Below are positions 48,057 through 59,837 of a stretch of DNA of 64,000 nt, piece after piece (the stretch's first letter is position 1; every line of letters begins with the position of its first letter). The DNA is from Gemmatimonadota bacterium (GTDB lineage Bacteria > Gemmatimonadota > Gemmatimonadetes > Gemmatimonadales > GWC2-71-9), in assembly GCA_025357945.1 (NCBI GenBank), contig JANYLJ010000008.1:1-64000 (forward strand), given 5' to 3'. Position numbers and translations under genes: made by a program. Under the pieces are notes generated by a model. That model did not search any database and was not told the DNA's origin. It saw nothing but the letters and a program-made list of their open reading frames with translations.

Positions 48057-48947
48057 ATGTTCAAGAGCCACGTCGAAGCGCTCCGGCGCTACGCCCGATT
48101 CTCGGAGTTGTACCGGCAACGGGACCGGGCCTGCCAGCGCGGCATCACGCCGCTCCACCCCGACCCGGCGTCGTGGCCGTCCGACCGGATCACGCTCGCC
48201 TGGTTGGGCCACTCCACCGTCCTGCTCAACGTGTTCGGCACCTGGGTCATCACTGATCCGGTCCTCGGTCGTCGCGTCGGCCTGTCGATCGGCCCGGTCC
48301 AGGTTGGCGTTCGACGACTGACCCCTCCGGCACTGAAGGTGAAGGAGTTGCCGCCGATCGACGTCGTGCTGCTCAGTCACGCGCACTTCGATCACCTTGA
48401 CCTTCCGACGCTGCGCCGGCTACCGAGATCGGCGGTGGTGGTCACCGCCGCCAACCTGGGGGACCTCGTGACACGCTTTCGCGACGTGCGTGAGCTCGGG
48501 TGGAGTGAGACGACCCGCGTCGGCGAAATCGAGATCGAGGCCACGCCCGCCAAGCACTGGGGCGCCAGGATGTTACACGATCACCATCGCGGCTGGGGCG
48601 GCTACCTGATGACCGTGCGCGGCAAGCGAATCTTCTTCGCTGGCGACACGGCGCAGACGGACGCCCTGCGGCCACTCGCCGAGGGCGGCCCGGTCGACGT
48701 CGCCCTCATGCCGATCGGCGCGTATGATCCGTGGATCGTCAACCACTGTTCGCCAGAAGAAGCGTGGCACATGGCCGCAGAGCTCGGCGCGCGCGCCGTC
48801 GTGCCCATTCACCACGCCACCTTTCGCTTGAGTCGGGAGCCGATGCTCGAACCGCTAACGCGCCTGCGGGCGGCCGCCGGACCCCAGGTCGATCGCGTCG
48901 TTGGGTCCGCGCTCGGCGAAAGCTGGACGATCCCGGATCGGCGCTAG
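48057..48947 (+). CDS. Metallo-beta-lactamase-fold hydrolase (UlaG/NAPE-PLD-like)
   Basis: 296 aa from ATG 48057; ATG 47991 would add 22 residues. The metal motif HxHxDH is in LLSHAHFDHLDLP, with further ligands in KHWGAR, FFAGDTAQTD and VPIHHATF. WLGHSTVLLN near the N-terminus is characteristic of the UlaG/NAPE-PLD branch, which acts on phosphodiesters or lactones. Substrate unknown. It diverges from dtd. Confidence 0.92.
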   Translation: MFKSHVEALRRYARFSELYRQRDRACQRGITPLHPDPASWPSDRITLAWLGHSTVLLNVFGTWVITDPVLGRRVGLSIGPVQVGVRRLTPPALKVKELPPIDVVLLSHAHFDHLDLPTLRRLPRSAVVVTAANLGDLVTRFRDVRELGWSETTRVGEIEIEATPAKHWGARMLHDHHRGWGGYLMTVRGKRIFFAGDTAQTDALRPLAEGGPVDVALMPIGAYDPWIVNHCSPEEAWHMAAELGARAVVPIHHATFRLSREPMLEPLTRLRAAAGPQVDRVVGSALGESWTIPDRR

Positions 48948-49118
48948 TATTTCGGTCAACCAGTCCAGCCGGCTCCGGCACCTGGTGGCCACTGTCGGCT
49001 GGACCGCGGCGGGAAAGTCGCGCAATGGGAAGTACCTGAACTGTCGAGCACCGGCGCGTATTTGATCCGCCGTTGATACCGCCGGGCAACGTTGCCGGGA
49101 CTTCTTCCCGAGGAACCC

Positions 49119-49715
49119 GTGCGACACCTGCTGCTCATTGTTCTCTTGTTCTCCGGATCCGCCACGATCCACGCGCAATGGCGGGTGGCCTTGCTCACCG
49201 GCACCGCGACGTCGCACGGCGACTCTCGCGACGAGATCGATCCCGCCCACCCTGAATTCCACGCCGAAGGCCCGGCGACCTTGACCGTGGCGTTCGCACG
49301 CGAACACGGACCGTGGCGAGTCGGCCTGGAGCTCCATCACACGTCGGCGGACCTCGCGGAGGTCAGCGTGTCGTCCGTGGTCACGACGCGCGACGTGCTG
49401 AAGGCATGGGGGACTGCGTTCGAGGTGGCGCATCGCATCGCCGGGCACCAGGGTGCGCCGGCGTTGAATCTTTCCGTGGCCGCCGGGATCGACCGGTGGA
49501 CGTTCGACCTCACTGAGAGTTCGCCGCGCTGGCGGGCGTCGGCGCGCGGCGCCCTCGAGGCGGAACTACCGATCAATCGCTCGTGGAGCGCGGTGATCCG
49601 CGGTGAGGTGACCGGCGGACCATCGGTCTTCAAGGCGGCGGAGCTTCCCGAAGGGTTCGTCCGTCGGACTGCCATACGCCTTGGGCTCGTTCTCGGAATC
49701 GCGCGACGCCCGTAG
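49119..49715 (+). CDS. Small outer-membrane beta-barrel-like protein
   Basis: 198 aa from GTG 49119, with GAGGAA just upstream as ribosome site. Signal peptide MRHLLLIVLLFSGSATIHAQ. The mature part is a run of alternating strands (WRVALLTGTATSHG, TLTVAFAREHGPWRVGLELHH, ALNLSVAAGIDRWTFDL) ending in TAIRLGLVLGIARRP, consistent with an 8-10-stranded barrel. No family recognised. It is convergent with glmS, 15 bases away. Confidence 0.75.
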   Translation: MRHLLLIVLLFSGSATIHAQWRVALLTGTATSHGDSRDEIDPAHPEFHAEGPATLTVAFAREHGPWRVGLELHHTSADLAEVSVSSVVTTRDVLKAWGTAFEVAHRIAGHQGAPALNLSVAAGIDRWTFDLTESSPRWRASARGALEAELPINRSWSAVIRGEVTGGPSVFKAAELPEGFVRRTAIRLGLVLGIARRP

Positions 49716-49730
49716 CGAGTCCGCGGCGGC

Positions 49731-51557
49731 CTACTCGACCGTGACACTCTTCGCCAGGTTCCGCGGCTGATCCACGTTGCAGCCGCGATTGACCGCGACG
49801 TAATACGACAACAGCTGCAGCGGGATCACGGTCAGGATCGGCGTCAGCAGGTCGAGCGTCTCCGGGACGATGAACGTGGCCTCGGCCAGCCGGGAGATCT
49901 CCTCGTCATTCTTGTTCACGATCGCGATCACCTTGCCGCCGCGGGCGCGCACTTCCTGGATGTTCGACACGATCTTGCCGTGCACGGCGTCCCGCGGTGC
50001 CACCACCACCACCGGCATGTTTTCGTCGATCAGCGCGATCGGACCGTGCTTCATCTCGGCGGCAGGGTACCCTTCCGCGTGGATGTAGGAGATTTCCTTC
50101 AGCTTGAGCGCACCCTCGAGCGCGACCGGAAAGTTCACGCCGCGGCCGAGATAGAGGGCGTTGGTCGCGCCGTCGAATCGCGACGCCAGCTTCTCGATCT
50201 CCGGTGCGCAGTCGAGCACCTGCTGGATCTGTGCGGGGAGCTGTTGGAGCGCGTCGATGTAGCGGCGTCCTTCGAGCAACGACATCGTGCGGAGACGGGC
50301 GAAGCGCAGCGTGACCATGGCGAGTGCCACGACCTGCGACGTGAACGCCTTGGTGCTCGCGACGCCGATTTCCGGCCCGCAGCGGAGATACATCCCGCCG
50401 TGCACTTCGCGCGAAATCGTCGAGCCGACAACGTTCACGAGCCCGAGCACGCGCGCACCGCGCTGCTTCGCTTCCAGCAGTGCGGCGAGGGTGTCCGCGG
50501 TCTCGCCAGATTGCGAGATCGCGATCACCAGCGTCTCGGAATCCACGATCGGATTCCGGTAGCGGAACTCGGACGCGTACTCCACGTCGGTGGGAATCCG
50601 CGCCAGTTCCTCGATCATGCTCTTGCCGATCAATGCCGAGTGCCAGGACGTGCCGCACGCGGTGATGATGATCCGCTTGACCTTCTTGGCGTCGGTGTCG
50701 GAGAGCTTGAGGCCGTAGACCCGAACGTTGCCTGTCTCCTCGAGCAAGTGGCCGCGCATCGTATTCTCGATGCTTTCAGGCTGCTCGAAGATCTCCTTCA
50801 GCATGAAGTGATCGAAGCCGCCGCGCTCGATGGTGGCGAGATCCCACTCGATCTGGTTGACCGGCTTGTCGATCTGGCGCGTCGTGAGCGTGCGCACGCG
50901 GTAGCTGTTCGCGCTCAGCACCGCCATTTCGCCGTTGTCGAGGTAGACGACGGACCGCGTGTGATCGAGCAATGCCGACTGGTCGGATGCGACCAGGTTT
51001 TCGCCCTCGCCCAGGCCGAGCACGATCGGCGACCCGTTGCGCGCCGCGATCAAGGTGCCGGGTTCGTCGGCGGAGAGCACCACGATGCCGTAGGCACCGT
51101 CGACATCGCGCAGCGCCGCCGCGACCGCCTCTTCCAGGTTCCCTTCGTATAACTCGCCGATCAGGTGGGCCAGCACTTCGGTGTCGGTCTCGGAAAGAAA
51201 GACGTGACCGCGCGCCAGCAGCGCCTTCTTGATGGCGGTGGAGTTCTCGATGATGCCGTTGTGAATCAGGGCGATTCGACCCGACTGGTCGAGATGCGGA
51301 TGGGCATTGACCGTGGTGGGCGCGCCATGGGTGGCCCAGCGCGTGTGGCCCATGCCGGTGGTACCGACCGGCTCGCGTCCCTCAAGTTCGCCGGCGAGCA
51401 CGCTGAGCTTCCCCGCCGCCTTGTGGATCTCGATGCCGCCGTTGTTGAGTACGGCGATCCCGGCGGAGTCGTAGCCGCGATACTCCATCCGGCGCAGTGC
51501 CTCCATCAGGATGGGCGTTGCCTGCTTGGGCCCGACGTAACCGACGATTCCACACAT
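49731..51557 (-). CDS. glmS: Glutamine-fructose-6-phosphate aminotransferase (isomerizing)
   Basis: 608 aa. MCGIVGYVG supplies the class II amidotransferase nucleophile Cys2. The two SIS domains (TACGTSWHSALIGKSMIEEL, AISQSGETADTLAAL, YLGRGVNFPVALEGALKLKE) and the C-terminus LAKSVTVE are standard. It makes glucosamine-6-phosphate for peptidoglycan and LPS. It lies 14 bases downstream of glmM, so the two form one amino-sugar operon. No glmS ribozyme signature could be verified. Confidence 0.98.
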   Translation of the reverse strand: MCGIVGYVGPKQATPILMEALRRMEYRGYDSAGIAVLNNGGIEIHKAAGKLSVLAGELEGREPVGTTGMGHTRWATHGAPTTVNAHPHLDQSGRIALIHNGIIENSTAIKKALLARGHVFLSETDTEVLAHLIGELYEGNLEEAVAAALRDVDGAYGIVVLSADEPGTLIAARNGSPIVLGLGEGENLVASDQSALLDHTRSVVYLDNGEMAVLSANSYRVRTLTTRQIDKPVNQIEWDLATIERGGFDHFMLKEIFEQPESIENTMRGHLLEETGNVRVYGLKLSDTDAKKVKRIIITACGTSWHSALIGKSMIEELARIPTDVEYASEFRYRNPIVDSETLVIAISQSGETADTLAALLEAKQRGARVLGLVNVVGSTISREVHGGMYLRCGPEIGVASTKAFTSQVVALAMVTLRFARLRTMSLLEGRRYIDALQQLPAQIQQVLDCAPEIEKLASRFDGATNALYLGRGVNFPVALEGALKLKEISYIHAEGYPAAEMKHGPIALIDENMPVVVVAPRDAVHGKIVSNIQEVRARGGKVIAIVNKNDEEISRLAEATFIVPETLDLLTPILTVIPLQLLSYYVAVNRGCNVDQPRNLAKSVTVE

Positions 51558-51571
51558 GTCGTTCTGCTCCT

Positions 51572-52927
51572 CTAGGTCTCACGGGCCTTCGCAATCAGCC
51601 GTTCCGCTTCCGCCGCAGTCGGCGCTTCGGCGATTAGCCGGACGATCGGTTCCGTTCCCGACGGCCGGACGTGCAACCACCGATCCTGCCAGCCGAGCCG
51701 CAATCCGTCGCGGAGGTCGCGTTCCGCATCTGGAAACGCGGCTTCCAGCCGGCGGTACTGACCGTTCAGGTCGCCCCCGCGGGGCGCCTTCGCCTTGACG
51801 ATGACGTACCGGGGCGAGGCCGCCACCACAGCCGAAAGCCTCTCCCCGGTCGCCGCCAGATATTGCAAGATGAGGGCCGCCCCCAGCGGGGCGTCCCGGC
51901 CGACGTGCAGCGCCGGAAGGATCACCCCGCCGTTCCCCTCGCCGCCGAGGAGGGCCCGTTCGGCGACGATGGTCCGGGCGACATTGGCCTCGCCAACGGG
52001 GGCCCGAACGAACCGGCCGCCCCCCTGCTGGACCGCATCGGCCACCACCAAGGACGTGGACAGGTTGGCGACCACCACAGGCTGTGGCGTGGCCGGGGCC
52101 CGGGCGAGGACGGCACGCGCGGCGACCGCCAGCGTGTAATCCTCCCCGATCGGCCTGCCAGCCTCGTCCACGAGTGCGAGACGATCGACGTCCGGATCCA
52201 CCGCCATGCCGATGTCGGCACCGCTCTGTTGCACCAGTTCGGCGAGCTCACCGAGGTTTTCGGGGATCGGCTCCGGCTCGCGGGGAAAGCGACCGTCGGC
52301 TGGCAGATTGATGCCACTCACCCGGACACCAAGTCGATCGAACAGCGCCAGCATGGTGGGGCCACCGGCGCCGCGCACACAGTCGAGCGCGACGTGAAAC
52401 TCGCGCGCCTGGATCGCGCCGACGTCGATCTCGGGCAACGCCAGGATCGCGTCCAGATGGCGCGTGATCGCGCCGTCGTCGTGCGACCGCGTGCCGACGG
52501 TATCCCATCCAGCGCGCTCGGGCCCGGCGTCGGCAAGGCGGCGCACAGCACTCCCCGCATCGGCGTCGAGAAAGATCCCGTCCGGCCCAACAAACTTGAG
52601 CGCGTTCCACTCGATCGGGTTGTGACTGGCGGTGAGGATGAGTCCGGCGCCAGCATGGTGGTGCTCCACCGCCATCTGCACGGTGGGCGTCGGTGCGATG
52701 CCGACGTCAATGACGTCGACACCGACCGACTGAAGGCCAGCAATCGCCGCGCGCGCGAACATCTCGCCGGAGGTGCGCGCATCGCGGCCGAGCACTACGC
52801 GGCTGCCGCCATTCTGCCGGACCCAGGCGCCGAGCGCCGCCGCGTGGCGCGCAACCAGCTCCGGCGTGAGGTCCTTGCCCACGATTCCGCGCATGCCGGA
52901 AACGGAGATCATCAGGGTGTCAGACAT
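51572..52927 (-). CDS. glmM: Phosphoglucosamine mutase
   Basis: 451 aa from 52927 (MSDTLMISVSGMRGIVG). The active-site phosphoserine is Ser101 in LTASHNPIEWN; the metal loop is MAVDPDVDRLAL; the sugar-binding loop is GEGNGGVI and the phosphate loop RPSGTEPIVR. It converts GlcN-6-P to GlcN-1-P. Phosphomannomutase is the alternative, but the glmS neighbour favours GlmM. The longer frame upstream runs into transposase debris and is not part of the gene. Confidence 0.92.
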   Translation of the reverse strand: MSDTLMISVSGMRGIVGKDLTPELVARHAAALGAWVRQNGGSRVVLGRDARTSGEMFARAAIAGLQSVGVDVIDVGIAPTPTVQMAVEHHHAGAGLILTASHNPIEWNALKFVGPDGIFLDADAGSAVRRLADAGPERAGWDTVGTRSHDDGAITRHLDAILALPEIDVGAIQAREFHVALDCVRGAGGPTMLALFDRLGVRVSGINLPADGRFPREPEPIPENLGELAELVQQSGADIGMAVDPDVDRLALVDEAGRPIGEDYTLAVAARAVLARAPATPQPVVVANLSTSLVVADAVQQGGGRFVRAPVGEANVARTIVAERALLGGEGNGGVILPALHVGRDAPLGAALILQYLAATGERLSAVVAASPRYVIVKAKAPRGGDLNGQYRRLEAAFPDAERDLRDGLRLGWQDRWLHVRPSGTEPIVRLIAEAPTAAEAERLIAKARET

Positions 52928-52946
52928 GTAACTCCATTCGCGGGAA

Positions 52947-52963
52947 GCCATGAGCCATGAGCC
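52947..52963 (+). repeat. GCCATGAGCCATGAGCC, third copy of a dispersed repeat
   Basis: Matches GCCRTGAGCCRTGAGCC as at 14921-14937 and 34619-34635. It lies just upstream of the glmM start (opposite strand), where remnants of a transposase begin. Confidence 0.6.
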
Positions 52964-52989
52964 CCAGACGGAAAGCGAGCGTGCGCATC

Positions 52990-53290
52990 CCGCGCGCGAA
53001 CTGTTGTTGATGAAAACGTTGTCTGCCAGTGCCCCGCAAATCGCTGCATGGGAGTGAGTCCGTTGATGCCGATGTGGAACCGTCGCCCGTTGTAGTATCG
53101 CAGGAAATCCGGCAGCGCGCTCGTCCGCGCGACCAAGGTGCGAGAGGACCGGGCGTACGCCTATTCTGCGAGGCAGGTCCGGATCCACCGCTCCGCCTTG
53201 CCGTTGGTTTGCCGGGGGTAGGGCCGCGCCCGGGCATCGATCGCGATGTGCAGGTAGTCATACCCCGCGCCTGCAGGGTCTCGGGAATCA
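52990..53290 (-). pseudogene. IS481-type transposase remnant
   Basis: Reading the minus strand, GYDYLHIAID resembles the start of the rve/DDE core, then PYPRQTNGKAERWIRT is the motif near the third catalytic Glu, then LPDFLRYYNGRRFH and GLTPMQRF are the classic C-terminus. About 80 codons are missing between the first two. An in-frame TAG at 53161-53163 stands where the family has Trp (AE*AYAR, usually EWAYAR). No terminal repeats were identified, so it is a decayed IS fragment. It could mark the edge of the block that follows. Confidence 0.8.
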
Positions 53291-53489
53291 TGGCCGCGCC
53301 ATACTTGGCAAGCACACTGTCGCGCTTCCTCCGGCCGTTTTTCATCGCCGCGTCATCCCCAAGGCAAAAGCCAAATGACGACAATCAAGTGCCACGCGAG
53401 TGACTACAGTCAACTGTCACTTAGCCGGTTACCTTTGTCCGCGGTCCATACCCTCAGGCCGCCCAACACGCGTTTGCTGCTGACCGGGC

Positions 53490-53836
53490 GTGGGCGCAGC
53501 GGCCGAAGCGCAGAGTCATTTGGCGGACCACCGGGTGGTGCGGCAAGTGGCAGGCCGCCTCGCTACGCGCCGGGAACAACAATTGAACGAGGAGTTCTTG
53601 GGCCAAGCGGCTCTCCCGCAAGCGCTGCTGGACAACACCGGTTCCGCCATCTTCTCCACCACGGTGAAAGACGTCATCACCAGCTGCAATCGCAGCGCGG
53701 GGCAACTGACTCGCGAGCTGGGCCGGAACATTGACCCCGGCTTCGAGGTCCTCGTCGCCAAAACCCAGGGGCCGGGCGGGTGGCTTTTGCCTGCCGCTAT
53801 AGGCGGAAAGACGACCCGCGGTTCGCAGTAAGGTGA
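53490..53836 (+). pseudogene. Fragment of a PAS-domain sensor, frameshifted
   Basis: From GTG 53490 an open frame encodes REQQLNEEFLGQ then LPQALLDNTGSAIFSTT and DVITSCNRSAGQL, the beginning of a PAS domain. An in-frame TGA at 53481 blocks a longer start. Near 53780 the domain jumps frame: the shifted frame reads [13 protein letters not shown], the usual end of this PAS type, and stops at 53834-53836. No kinase domain is attached. It appears to be a remnant at the left end of a sensor-gene block. Confidence 0.65.
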
Positions 53837-55599
53837 GGATGCAACTAAAACGGCCAGATATTTTGATCGTGGGATTCGTCGCCGCCCTGGCGCTGCTCGG
53901 CGGCGTGGCGTGGTTCGGCTGGCGACACACTGCTCGCACGCAGGAGACGGCGGAGTTGCTGGCCCACAGCCAGGAAGCGCAGTCCAATTTGAACCGGCTG
54001 CTGTCGCTGATCGACGACATAGAGACCGGCGCGCGCGGTTTCGTGGTGACGGGTGATCCGGCGTTCCTGGAACCGTTTGAAAGCGGTTTGCAAGCGGTGG
54101 TGGAACAACGGCGCAAGCTGGAGCAACTGATTCCCGACGCAGAACAACAAGCCAACTTGTCCGCCTTGGATCCGCTGATCGCGGAGCGCATTCGCCAGGC
54201 ACAGCGCACTGTGGACCTGCGCCAGAACTCCGGCTTCGAGGCCGCCCGACAGGAAGTTGCCAGTAGTAGAGGCAAGATCATAATGGACAACATTCGCGCC
54301 AATTTTGCCCGGATGGACGCCAAGGGGCAAACGCTGCTGGGCCAGCGCTCTGCCGCCGCCAAACGAGAGGCGAGCGCCGCCAACCTTCTAAGTGCCATCG
54401 GCACGGGCTTGAGCTTCGTCCTGTTCATCGCCGTGTTCACGTTCCTGCTGCGCGAGAATCGACTGCGCCAGCGCGCGGAGGAGCGAACGGCCGGGAGCCT
54501 CAAAGCGCAGAACGCTTTCAAGACCGCGCTCGATGAGCACGCCATTGTTGCCATCACCGACGCGCGGGGGAAGATTACCTACGTGAACGACAAGTTTTGC
54601 GCGATCTCGAAGTACTCACCGGAGGAACTGCTCGGCCGGGATCACCGCATCATCAATTCAGGTCATCACCCAAAAGCCTTTATCCGCGAGCTGTGGCAGA
54701 CGATCACCAGCGGACGCGTGTGGAAAGGTGAGCTCAAGAACCGCGCGAAGGATAGCACGTTCTATTGGGTGGCCACGACGATTGTCCCTTTTCTTGACGG
54801 ACACGGAAAGCCCGCCCAATACATTGCCATCCGCGCCGACATTACCGAGCGCAAACAGGCGGAAGAAAAAATCGTCCAGCTCAACGCCGATCTGCGCGCC
54901 CACGCCACCCAGCTCGGAGCCACCAATACGGAGCTGGAGTCGTTCGCCTACTCCGTTTCGCACGACTTGCGTGCGCCATTGCGTGGCATGGACGGCTTCA
55001 GCTAGGCCCTCTTGGACGATTACGCGGGCAAGTTTGACGCGACGGGGCAGGATTATCTGCGGCGCATTCGCGCCGGGGCTCAACGCATGGGCCAGCTCAT
55101 CGATGATCTGCTCAACCTGTCGCTGGTGACCCGCTCCGAGATGACGTTGGACCCCGTCAACCTCACGGCGCTGGCGCGCGAGGCCATCGCGGAGTTGCAG
55201 CCACAACAGGCGGGGCGGGCCGTCCAATGGGAAGTCAGCGATCCATTGACCGCGCGCGGTGACACGCGGCTCTTGCAGCTTGCCCTGGTCAATCTGCTGG
55301 CGAACGCGCTCAAGTTTACCGGCAAGTGTGCGCACGCCCGAATCGAATTCGGCCAGCAGGCCCAGGGAGCGGAACTGGCGTTTTTTGTTCGCGACAACGG
55401 CGCGGGTTTTGACATGGCCTATGCGGACCGGCTGTTTGGCGCGTTCCAACGGCTGCACACCCCGCTGGAGTTTCCCGGCACCGGCATCGGCCTGGCCACA
55501 GTGCAACGCATTATCCACCGGCACGGCGGCCGCGTGTGGGCGGAAGCGCAACCCGGAAAAGGTGCTACGTTCTACTTCACCCTCCCAGCCGCCGAGTGA
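53833..55599 (+). pseudogene. CHASE3-PAS sensor histidine kinase interrupted by one in-frame TAG
   Basis: The frame is open for 390 codons, stops at TAG 55003-55005, and continues in the same frame to the stop at 55597-55599, 589 codons in all. Order: TM1 (about 8-28), CHASE3 domain ([19 protein letters not shown]), TM2 (about 195-215), PAS (about 225-345), HisKA with phospho-acceptor His377 ([17 protein letters not shown]), then after the stop ALLDDYAG and the ATPase domain (NLLANALKFTG, DNGAGFD, GTGIGLA). The stop replaces what is normally Gln (CAG to TAG). It lies 14 codons after the His, so the first product lacks the ATPase. Both halves otherwise look intact, suggesting a recent mutation or a base error. 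Confidence 0.88.
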
Positions 55600-55608
55600 A
55601 GACACACC

Positions 55609-56058
55609 ATGGCAAACACAAAAGACAAAGTCATCCTACTTGTCGAAGACAACGCAGACGACGAAGCCCTCGCCATCCGTGCCCTGAAGAAAAACAACAT
55701 CCTCAACGAAGTGGTCGTGGCCCGCGACGGCGCGGAAGCCCTCGACTACCTCTTTGGCACGGGAGCGTATGCCGGGCGTGACCTGACCGCGCTGCCGCAA
55801 GTGGTGTTGCTCGACCTGAAGCTCCCCAAGATCAGCGGCCTGGAGGTGCTCAAGCGCATTCGGGAAGATCAGCGGACGAGATTCCAGGCCGTCGTCATAC
55901 TGACTTCCTCCAAGGAGGAACAAGACCTGATTGGCAGCTATAGCTTGGGAGCCAACAGCTACATCCGCAAACCGGTGGATTTCAGTCAGTTTGCCGAAGC
56001 CGTCCGGCAGGTTGGACTTTACTGGCTGGTGCTCAACGAAGCGCCGCCCAAACACTGA
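55609..56058 (+). CDS. Rcp1-like response regulator
   Basis: 149 aa, single receiver domain of the phytochrome-associated Rcp1 type: ILLVEDNADDEALAIRALKK, acceptor VVLLDLKLPKISG, switch ILTSSKEEQD, Lys in YIRKPVDF. It begins 9 bases after the histidine kinase frame and precedes a hybrid kinase by 6 bases, so it forms the middle of a three-gene signalling operon. It probably receives phosphate from one of these kinases; the target is unknown. Confidence 0.93.
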   Translation: MANTKDKVILLVEDNADDEALAIRALKKNNILNEVVVARDGAEALDYLFGTGAYAGRDLTALPQVVLLDLKLPKISGLEVLKRIREDQRTRFQAVVILTSSKEEQDLIGSYSLGANSYIRKPVDFSQFAEAVRQVGLYWLVLNEAPPKH

Positions 56059-56064
56059 TGTGAT

Positions 56065-58533
<2,469 letters not shown>

Positions 58534-58544
58534 GATGGCCGTCG

Positions 58545-58597
58545 AACAACGGGATGAAGCTGACGGCCCGCTTCGCGGCGGGCAGGTTGTCCTGCGG
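58545..58597 (+). other. Stray MKLT-type motif with hairpin after the hybrid kinase
   Basis: Non-coding by context. It would translate as NNGMKLTARFAAGRLSCG, a form I recall from unrelated run-on ORFs in soil genomes, often tied to mobile or attC-like repeats (recollection, not checked). A 6-bp hairpin GCCCGC/GCGGGC (58566-58571 and 58578-58583) sits inside. The core boxes of a real attC (RYYYAAC and GTTRRRY) were not matched. Confidence 0.35.
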
Positions 58598-58688
58598 ATG
58601 ACACGACCCCGCGGCCGAAATATCCTGACGTAGGTTAGCGCGCGGTACGCGCACGCTCGCGGCCGTCCGGGCCTCACGACTTCTGGTC

Positions 58689-59756
58689 TCAACTCAAAAT
58701 CGGCAACGCCGCCGAATCCGGAAACGCCGCCCGGAACGCCGCGATCACGTCCGGATCGAACTGCCGCCCCGCGCAGCGCTGCAACTCGGTCCACGCGCCG
58801 TCGATCGACTGATTCTCCCGATAGCTACGTGTCGTGGTCATCGCATCGAACGCGTCGACGACCGAAACGATCCGGGCCGTCACCGGGATCTGTTGGCCGG
58901 TCAATCCGTCAGGGAAGCCGGTGCCGTCGAGACGCTCGTGATGCCATCGCGCGATGTGCAGCACTTCGGGGTGATCGGTGCGCAAGACGCTCAGCATCGC
59001 CTCGCCATCGACGGTGTGTCGCCGAATCTCGGCGAATTCTTCGTCGGTCAGCGGCCCTGGCTTTTGAAGCACCGCGTCGCGCGTGCCGATCTTGCCAATG
59101 TCGTGCAGCTCGCCGCCGAGTCGGATCTCTTCGAGCAAGGCGATGGAGATCCCCATCTGGCGCCCGGTCGCCACGGCATACTCGGCGACGCGCCCCGAGT
59201 GGCCGCGTGTGTAGGGATCCTTCGCTTCGAGCATCGTCACCGCCATCTGCACCTGCGCCAGGAACATCGCCTGGTTCTTGCGCGCGAGGTCGCGCACCTG
59301 CCGTTCGAGATCCGTGTGGTAGCTCTCGCGGAGTCGGCGGACCTCGAGCGTCAGTTGGCGCTCCGCCAGCGCCATGTCGATGCGGGCGCGCACCTCATGC
59401 ACCTGCACCGGTTTCGAGAGGTAGTCGCTCGCGCCGATCTTCAGGCACTCCACCGCCGTGGCCACGTCGCCATCACCGGTGAGCATCACCACCGCAGTGT
59501 CCGGGTACCGGCTGCGGATCTCGCGCAACAGCTCGCGGCCGTCGCGACCCGGCATGTTGACGTCACTCACGACCAGCGGCACTTCGCGATCGCGAATCAG
59601 GATCGCCAGCGCGGCGTCCGTCCCGTCCGCCTCGGTCACCGCGTAGCCCTGGCTGGTCAGCAAACGCACCAGGATCTCGCGAACGCCGGAGTCGTCATCG
59701 ACAACGAGCACCCGCGTCGCCACGGCTTCGGGAGGAAACTCCAGGGGCGGAACCAT
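58689..59756 (-). CDS. Response regulator with HD-GYP c-di-GMP phosphodiesterase domain
   Basis: 355 aa. The receiver domain (about 15-130) has LVVDDDSG, acceptor VVSDVNMPGRDG and KPVQVHEV. A coiled linker (SYHTDLERQVRDLARKN) joins the HD-GYP domain: the metal HD is in ELHDIGKIG, the signature in HHERLDGTGFPDG, and a further metal site in RGHSGRVAEY. It should hydrolyse c-di-GMP under control of phosphorylation. The cognate kinase is not adjacent in the same orientation; the hybrid kinase at 56065 is convergent with it. Confidence 0.95.
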   Translation of the reverse strand: MVPPLEFPPEAVATRVLVVDDDSGVREILVRLLTSQGYAVTEADGTDAALAILIRDREVPLVVSDVNMPGRDGRELLREIRSRYPDTAVVMLTGDGDVATAVECLKIGASDYLSKPVQVHEVRARIDMALAERQLTLEVRRLRESYHTDLERQVRDLARKNQAMFLAQVQMAVTMLEAKDPYTRGHSGRVAEYAVATGRQMGISIALLEEIRLGGELHDIGKIGTRDAVLQKPGPLTDEEFAEIRRHTVDGEAMLSVLRTDHPEVLHIARWHHERLDGTGFPDGLTGQQIPVTARIVSVVDAFDAMTTTRSYRENQSIDGAWTELQRCAGRQFDPDVIAAFRAAFPDSAALPILS

Positions 59757-59837
59757 CTGGCAAAGCTAAGCCGACGGTGAGGCGCCGGGCAGGGATCCAC
59801 AGTAGATTCGTTCCCGTCTGACGCAGCCGGAGGCGCG

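Noticed and set aside
48960-49110. Terminator between the MBL hydrolase and barrel genes
   Set aside because: A 9-bp repeat GTCCAGCCG/CGGCTGGAC is spaced too far for a confident hairpin and there is no T-tract; the palindrome GGCAACGTTGCC nearby is too short to interpret.
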